Shown in pieces: positions 59,532 through 64,000 of a stretch of 64,000 bases of DNA. The notes below the pieces were generated by a model. That model was not told where the DNA came from, ran no database searches, and saw only the letters and a program-made list of their open reading frames with translations. The DNA lies in NCBI RefSeq assembly GCF_019898765.1, contig NZ_JAIOKB010000006.1, positions 124,001-188,000 on the forward strand, given 5' to 3'. The stretch is from Sphingomonas yunnanensis. GTDB lineage: Bacteria > Pseudomonadota > Alphaproteobacteria > Sphingomonadales > Sphingomonadaceae. Made by a program: the position numbers and the translations under genes. Within the stretch, counting starts at the first letter, position 1; each line of letters opens with the position of its first letter.

Positions 59532-60926
59532 CTATTCCGCCCCTTCGCTCACCTCGACCTGCTCCAGCGCGCCGAGGAACTCGCTCGCCCACCACGTCAC
59601 GTCCTGCGACTGGACGCCTTGCATCAGCGCCTCCCAGCGGCGCACGCGCTCGTCGCGCGGCATGCGCAGCGCCTGCCAGATCGCGTCCGACACCTCCTCC
59701 GCGCTATACGGATTCACCAGCAGCGCCTCCGGCATCTGCTCGGCCGCGCCGGCGAAGCGCGACAGCACCAGCACGCCGGGGTCGGCGGGGTCCTGCGCGG
59801 CGACATATTCCTTCGCCACCAGGTTCATGCCGTCACGCAGCGGAGTCACCAGCCCGATCTTGGCGGCGCGGTAGATGCCGGCGAGCTGGTCGCGCGGATA
59901 GCCCTGATTGACGTAGCGCACCGGCACCCAGTCGACGTCGGCGTACTCGCCGTTGATCCGCCCGGAGATCTGTTCGAGCGAGACGCGGATCCGCTGATAG
60001 CTCTCCACCGAGACTCGGCTGGGCGGCGCGATCTGAAGCAGGAACACTTCCTTACGCTCCTCGGGATGCTCGATCAGGAAGCGCTCGTAGCCGAGGAAGC
60101 GCTCCTCCAGCCCCTTGGAATAATCGAGCCGGTCGACGCCGACGATCATGTCGCGCCCGGTCGCGCTGTCGCGCATGCGGCGATAGGCGAGCCGCGCCGC
60201 GACGCCCTTGGACATGTCGGCGAACTCGGCGGCGTCGATCCCGATCGGGCAGGCGACCAGCCGGACCGAGCGGTCGCCGAGCCGCGCGATGCCGTGCTCA
60301 TCCACGGTCGCGCCCATGTCGTGGATCGCGAAGTCGCGGAACGAATCGAGCCACTCGGCGGTGTGGAAGCCGATCAGGTCATAGGCGAACAGCGTCTCCA
60401 CCAGCTCACGCGCGTTCGGCAGGGTGCCGAGCAGCCGCCGCGGTGGCCAGGGAATGTGGAGAAAGAAGCCGATCTTGTTGCGGCAGCCGCGCTGGCGCAG
60501 CTCGGCGCCGAGCGGGAACATGTGGTAGTCCTGGATCCACACCAGATCGTCGGGCTCGATCAGCGGGCGGACGGTGTCGGCGAAGCGCTGGTTGGTGCGC
60601 TGATAGCCGCCGGCGAACTCGCGCTCATATTCCGCCAGGTCGATGCGATAGTGGAACAGCGGCCACAGCGTACGATTGGCATAGCCGTCGTAATATTCCT
60701 GGACGTCCTGCTCTTCGAGATCGACGGTCGCGGTGGTGACGCCCTGGTTGCGCTGGAAGTTGATATGACCGGTGAAGTGATCGGTCTGCTCGCCCGACCA
60801 ACCGAACCACAACCCGCCGCGGTCGCGCAATGCCGCCGCCATCGCCACCGCGAGCCCGCCCTGTGCCCCCGAGGTGGAACCCTTGGGCGCGGTGACACGG
60901 TTCGAGATGACGATCAGACGACTCAA
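59532..60926 (-). CDS. otsA: Trehalose-6-phosphate synthase
   Basis: 464-aa GT20 enzyme joining UDP-glucose (or another NDP-glucose) to glucose-6-phosphate. Key blocks: SRLIVISNRVTAPKGSTSGA, WIQDYHMFPLGAELR, FFLHIPWPPRRLLGTLP, VGVDRLDYSKGLEERF and LVTPLRDGMNLVAKEYVAAQ. Full length. ATG 60926 overlaps the GH15 stop, so it is the last gene of otsB-GH15-otsA. Confidence 0.96.
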   Translation of the reverse strand: MSRLIVISNRVTAPKGSTSGAQGGLAVAMAAALRDRGGLWFGWSGEQTDHFTGHINFQRNQGVTTATVDLEEQDVQEYYDGYANRTLWPLFHYRIDLAEYEREFAGGYQRTNQRFADTVRPLIEPDDLVWIQDYHMFPLGAELRQRGCRNKIGFFLHIPWPPRRLLGTLPNARELVETLFAYDLIGFHTAEWLDSFRDFAIHDMGATVDEHGIARLGDRSVRLVACPIGIDAAEFADMSKGVAARLAYRRMRDSATGRDMIVGVDRLDYSKGLEERFLGYERFLIEHPEERKEVFLLQIAPPSRVSVESYQRIRVSLEQISGRINGEYADVDWVPVRYVNQGYPRDQLAGIYRAAKIGLVTPLRDGMNLVAKEYVAAQDPADPGVLVLSRFAGAAEQMPEALLVNPYSAEEVSDAIWQALRMPRDERVRRWEALMQGVQSQDVTWWASEFLGALEQVEVSEGAE

Positions 60927-62707
60927 CGGATACTACTCCAGGGTTTGCTCAGCATGCTGGCGCAGTTGATCATGCCGACCAGCGAATAGGTCTGCGGATA
61001 GTTTCCCCACAGTTCCCCACTCTGGGGATCGATGTCCTCGGACAGCAGCCCGGCCGCGGTGCAGCGCGTCAGCATCTCCTCGAACAGAGCGCGCGCCTCG
61101 TCGCTGCGGCCGGTGAGATACAAGGCCTCGATCAGCCAGAAGGTACAGACGTTGAAGGCGGTCTCGGGCAGGCCGAAATCGTCCTCGGTGTCGTAGCGTA
61201 ACATGGTCGAGCCGCGGCGCAGGCCGGTCTCGATCGCCGCCAGCGTGTCGAGGAAGCGTGGGTCGTCGGCCTCGAGGAAGCGCAGGTCGAGCAGCTGGAG
61301 CACGCTGGCATCGAGGTCGTCGCCCGCGAAGGTGGCGGACATGCGCCGCGTCTCCTCGCGCCACGCCGCACCCTCGATGCGCGCGCGGATCACCTGCGCG
61401 CGCTCGGCCCAGACCGACTGGCGCTCGGCCAGCCCGAGCCGCTCGGCGGCATTGGCGAGCCGGTCGCACGCCGCCCAGCACATCGCGCTCGAATAGGTGT
61501 GGACGCTCTGTCGCGTGCGCAGCTCCCACAGCCCGGCGTCGGGCTGGTCGTAATAGGCCCAGGCGCGCTCGCCGACGCGCTCCAGCGCCTCGAAGTCCTC
61601 GACGCCGCTGGCGCGGAACAGGCGATGGTCGAAGAAGGCGTGGACCGAGCACAGCACGATTTGGCCGTAGGCGTCGTGCTGGATCTGCTCGGCCGCCTGG
61701 TTGCCGACGCGCACCGGCCCCATGCCGCGATAGCCGGCGAGCTGCTCCTCGATCCGCTCGGGCAGCTGCGCCTCGCCGAGGACGCCGTACAGCGGCTGGA
61801 TATGGCCGCCGCGCGCGGCGTCGACGATGTTGCGGAGGTAACCGAGATAGCCCTCCAGCACGTCGAGCGCGCCTAGCCGGTTGAGCGCCTGCACGGTGTA
61901 ATAAGCGTCGCGGATCCAGCAGTAGCGATAGTCCCAGTTGCGCTGCGACCCGGCGTGCTCGGGCACCGAGGTGGTCAGCGCGGCGACGATCGCGCCGGTT
62001 TCCTCGTGCTGGCACAATTTGAGCGTGATCGCGCAGCGGATCACGGTCTCCTGCCACTCCAGCGGGATCGCCAGCCCGCGCACCCAGCCCTGCCACTCCT
62101 GCGTGGTGCGATAGAGCATCAGGTCGACCGTGCTGGCGAGGTCGCCCTGGAAGCTCTCGTCGGGCCCGAGGAAGAAGTGGAGCGGGCGCTCGACTCGGAA
62201 GGCGTGCTCGCCCTGCACCATCGCGATCGGCGCGGTGGTGGTGAGCCGCAGCGCGATCGTGTCGAGCAGCAGCCGCAGGTGGTTGGAGCCGCCGATCTGC
62301 TCGCGGCAGCCGCCGCCCCAGCCGCAGGTGGGGCGCAGCCTGACGCGGACGCGCGGGCTGCCCGCGACCGGGCGGATGATCCGTGCGTAGCCGACCGGGC
62401 GATAGGTCCGCCCCTCGCGCGCGAAGCGTGGGCAGAAGTCGATCACCTCGATCGCGCCGCCGTGGCTGTCGACGTGGCGCGTGACCAGGATCGGGGTGTT
62501 GCGGATATATTCCTGCTCGACCGAGACGCTGTCCTCGATCTCGATGCCCCAATAGCCGTTGTCGGGCGCCTCGCCGCCGAGCAGGGCGGAGAAGAGCGGG
62601 TCACCGTCGACGCGCGGCACGCAGCCCCAGACGAAGCGCCCCTGCCGGTCCACCAGCGCGCTCACCTGGCAATTGCCGATCGGCCACAGGTCGAGGTTGG
62701 TCATCAT
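60923..62707 (-). CDS. GH15 family glycoside hydrolase (glucoamylase- or trehalase-like)
   Basis: 594 aa. An N-terminal beta-sandwich (from MMTNLDLWPIGNCQVSALVD) and a C-terminal (alpha/alpha)6 barrel. RNWDYRYCWIRDAYYTVQAL is the GH15 substrate-binding motif, and a catalytic glutamate is plausible in LLSEDIDPQSGELWGNYPQT. ATG 62707 overlaps the otsB stop; the 916-aa frame to 63673 reads over otsB in another phase and is not real. Being between otsB and otsA suggests it may hydrolyse trehalose, as some bacterial GH15 enzymes do. Confidence 0.92.
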   Translation of the reverse strand: MMTNLDLWPIGNCQVSALVDRQGRFVWGCVPRVDGDPLFSALLGGEAPDNGYWGIEIEDSVSVEQEYIRNTPILVTRHVDSHGGAIEVIDFCPRFAREGRTYRPVGYARIIRPVAGSPRVRVRLRPTCGWGGGCREQIGGSNHLRLLLDTIALRLTTTAPIAMVQGEHAFRVERPLHFFLGPDESFQGDLASTVDLMLYRTTQEWQGWVRGLAIPLEWQETVIRCAITLKLCQHEETGAIVAALTTSVPEHAGSQRNWDYRYCWIRDAYYTVQALNRLGALDVLEGYLGYLRNIVDAARGGHIQPLYGVLGEAQLPERIEEQLAGYRGMGPVRVGNQAAEQIQHDAYGQIVLCSVHAFFDHRLFRASGVEDFEALERVGERAWAYYDQPDAGLWELRTRQSVHTYSSAMCWAACDRLANAAERLGLAERQSVWAERAQVIRARIEGAAWREETRRMSATFAGDDLDASVLQLLDLRFLEADDPRFLDTLAAIETGLRRGSTMLRYDTEDDFGLPETAFNVCTFWLIEALYLTGRSDEARALFEEMLTRCTAAGLLSEDIDPQSGELWGNYPQTYSLVGMINCASMLSKPWSSIR

Positions 62708-63459
62708 GTCTCCGATAGGTGAGGGGAGGGGCAGGCAGCGGCGAGCCAGGCGAGCGCGGCGGCGACGTCGTCCAGACGATAAGTGGCGGCGGTGTCGCGC
62801 GGCGGTCCCACGAGCACGCCCGCGCCGCTCTGGGCGCGCGCGGCGGCGAAGCCTGCCTCGTCGGTCACGTCGTCCCCCATGAACACAGGACGCGTGTGGC
62901 GCCGCGCGGGTTCCGCCATCAGCAGGTCCACCGCGCTGCCCTTGTCGCGCCCGCGCAGCCGCAGCTCGGCCACCATCTTGCCGTGCTGCACCTTGAGGTC
63001 GTGCGCGGCGGCGAGCTGGTCGGCGAGCGCGGTCACTGCTTCTTCGGCCGTGGGGGCCTGGCGATAATGGAGGCCGACGCCGAACGGCTTGTCCTCGATC
63101 AGCACGCCGGGGTGAAGCGCGGCGAGGTCGCGCGCGGCGGCGAGCGCCTCGTCCAGCGCGGGCGGGCGCTCGGGGGCGTAGCAGCCGCCATCGGCGCCCG
63201 CGATCTCCAGCCCGTGGCTGCCCGCGACGGTGAGCAGGGCGGGGGCGAGCAGCGCGCGCACCTCCGCGACGGGGCGCCCGCTGACGATCGCGACGCGCCC
63301 GTCGAGCGCGTCGACCAGCCGCGCGAGCAGGCTCGGGACATGGTCGGCCACCGCGACCGCGTCGGGGGTGTCGGCGATGTCGACCAGGGTGCCGTCGAAG
63401 TCGAGGAACAGGCTGGCTCCGTCGAGCAGGTCGGCGGGCGGGGGCGGGAGCTCGGTCAT
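62704..63459 (-). CDS. otsB: Trehalose-6-phosphate phosphatase
   Basis: 251-aa HAD phosphatase releasing trehalose. The nucleophile motif is LFLDFDGTLVDIADTP, motif II is VAIVSGRPV, and motif IV is VFMGDDVTDEAGFAAA. KGSAVDLLMAEP contributes the lysine. ATG 63459 gives MTELPPPPADLLDGASLFLD; the longer frame is not needed. First gene of the leftward operon, coupled to GH15. Confidence 0.95.
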   Translation of the reverse strand: MTELPPPPADLLDGASLFLDFDGTLVDIADTPDAVAVADHVPSLLARLVDALDGRVAIVSGRPVAEVRALLAPALLTVAGSHGLEIAGADGGCYAPERPPALDEALAAARDLAALHPGVLIEDKPFGVGLHYRQAPTAEEAVTALADQLAAAHDLKVQHGKMVAELRLRGRDKGSAVDLLMAEPARRHTRPVFMGDDVTDEAGFAAARAQSGAGVLVGPPRDTAATYRLDDVAAALAWLAAACPSPHLSET

Positions 63460-63513
63460 GCCGCGCGTGGTGACGGCATGTGCAGGGCGATGCAATGGGT
63501 TGCGAGGGCGCAA

Positions 63514-63653
63514 GATCCTCCCCGGCACGCGGAGGGGGACCGCCGGCCGCAGGCCGGTGGTGGTGGGGGCCCTCCGCACACGAGCCGGATCGTTCGTGGA
63601 CAGCCCCCTCCGTCAGCGCTGCGCGCCGTCCCCTCCCCGTGCCGGGGAGGATC
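63514..63653. repeat. Long inverted repeat, GATCCTCCCC family
   Basis: 140 bp from GATCCTCCCCGGCACGCGGA to CCCGTGCCGGGGAGGATC, with an inner GGGGGCCCTCCGC stem. A close relative of 15100-15241. It fills much of the 334-bp divergent gap 63460-63793. Confidence 0.75.
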
Positions 63654-63664
63654 TGACTCACTGA

Positions 63665-64000
<336 letters not shown>

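Overview
The window is a gene-dense, very GC-rich chromosomal segment of an alphaproteobacterium, most likely a sphingomonad (Sphingomonadaceae). The assignment is inferred from gene content and order: a Fur without the CXXC zinc site, the nfu/tsaB/rimI/fur/plsC/miaB and phoH/ybeY/corC arrays, a coupled ctpA-dsbB-coq7 operon, a PEP-CTERM protein, a TonB receptor, and spacers filled with palindromic repeats of several families. Most genes are housekeeping. I saw no prophage, insertion sequence, CRISPR array, rRNA or tRNA gene.

Layout. 1-9.8 kb: a HerA/DUF87-type ATPase cut by the left edge, yebC and ruvC, a DUF1176 protein, then leftward phoH-[vapB-vapC]-ybeY-corC, in which a toxin-antitoxin pair sits between phoH and ybeY. 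Next come a putative HTH protein and a TetR repressor divergent from a RidA-family gene, with three palindromic operators between them. 9.9-16 kb: leftward nfu, nitroreductase, tsaB, rimI, fur, plsC, miaB, preceded by a beta-hydroxylase-like protein. 16-31 kb: envelope proteases (M16, M28, M15, S41), an acyl-CoA synthetase, free Met-sulfoxide reductase, arfB, an RluA-type pseudouridine synthase, dsbB, coq7, a PEP-CTERM protein and a glutaredoxin-MauE fusion, plus a 44-codon ORF coupled to a small hypothetical gene. 31-34 kb: a glycosyltransferase and a GH13 alpha-glucosidase.

34.5-40 kb: a translationally coupled caa3-type cytochrome oxidase operon (CoxB with cytochrome c domain, fused CtaD-CtaE, a small membrane protein, a CtaG-like protein, a triheme cytochrome c). 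40-48.5 kb: Bpt leucyl/arginyl transferase, threonine deaminase, an amidohydrolase, and a partial cytochrome c maturation cluster, ccmF-ccmG-ccmH, which would serve the haem proteins upstream. 48.8-54.8 kb: sulfate activation (cysQ, cysD, fused cysN-cysC) followed by a TonB-dependent receptor. 55-58 kb: tyrosine/homogentisate catabolism (hppD, hmgA, a Rieske ferredoxin). 58-64 kb: an MscS channel, a coupled trehalose operon otsB-GH15-otsA, and the start of katG.

The main unexplained signal is in the spacers. Nearly every gap over 100 bp carries a paired-palindrome element. One class of seven copies (94-98 bp) begins CGTCA and ends TGACG although the arm sequences differ, and resembles REPINs. 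A second class is exactly 78 bp in its two complete copies. Further families are 90-148 bp. No mobilising transposase is present here.
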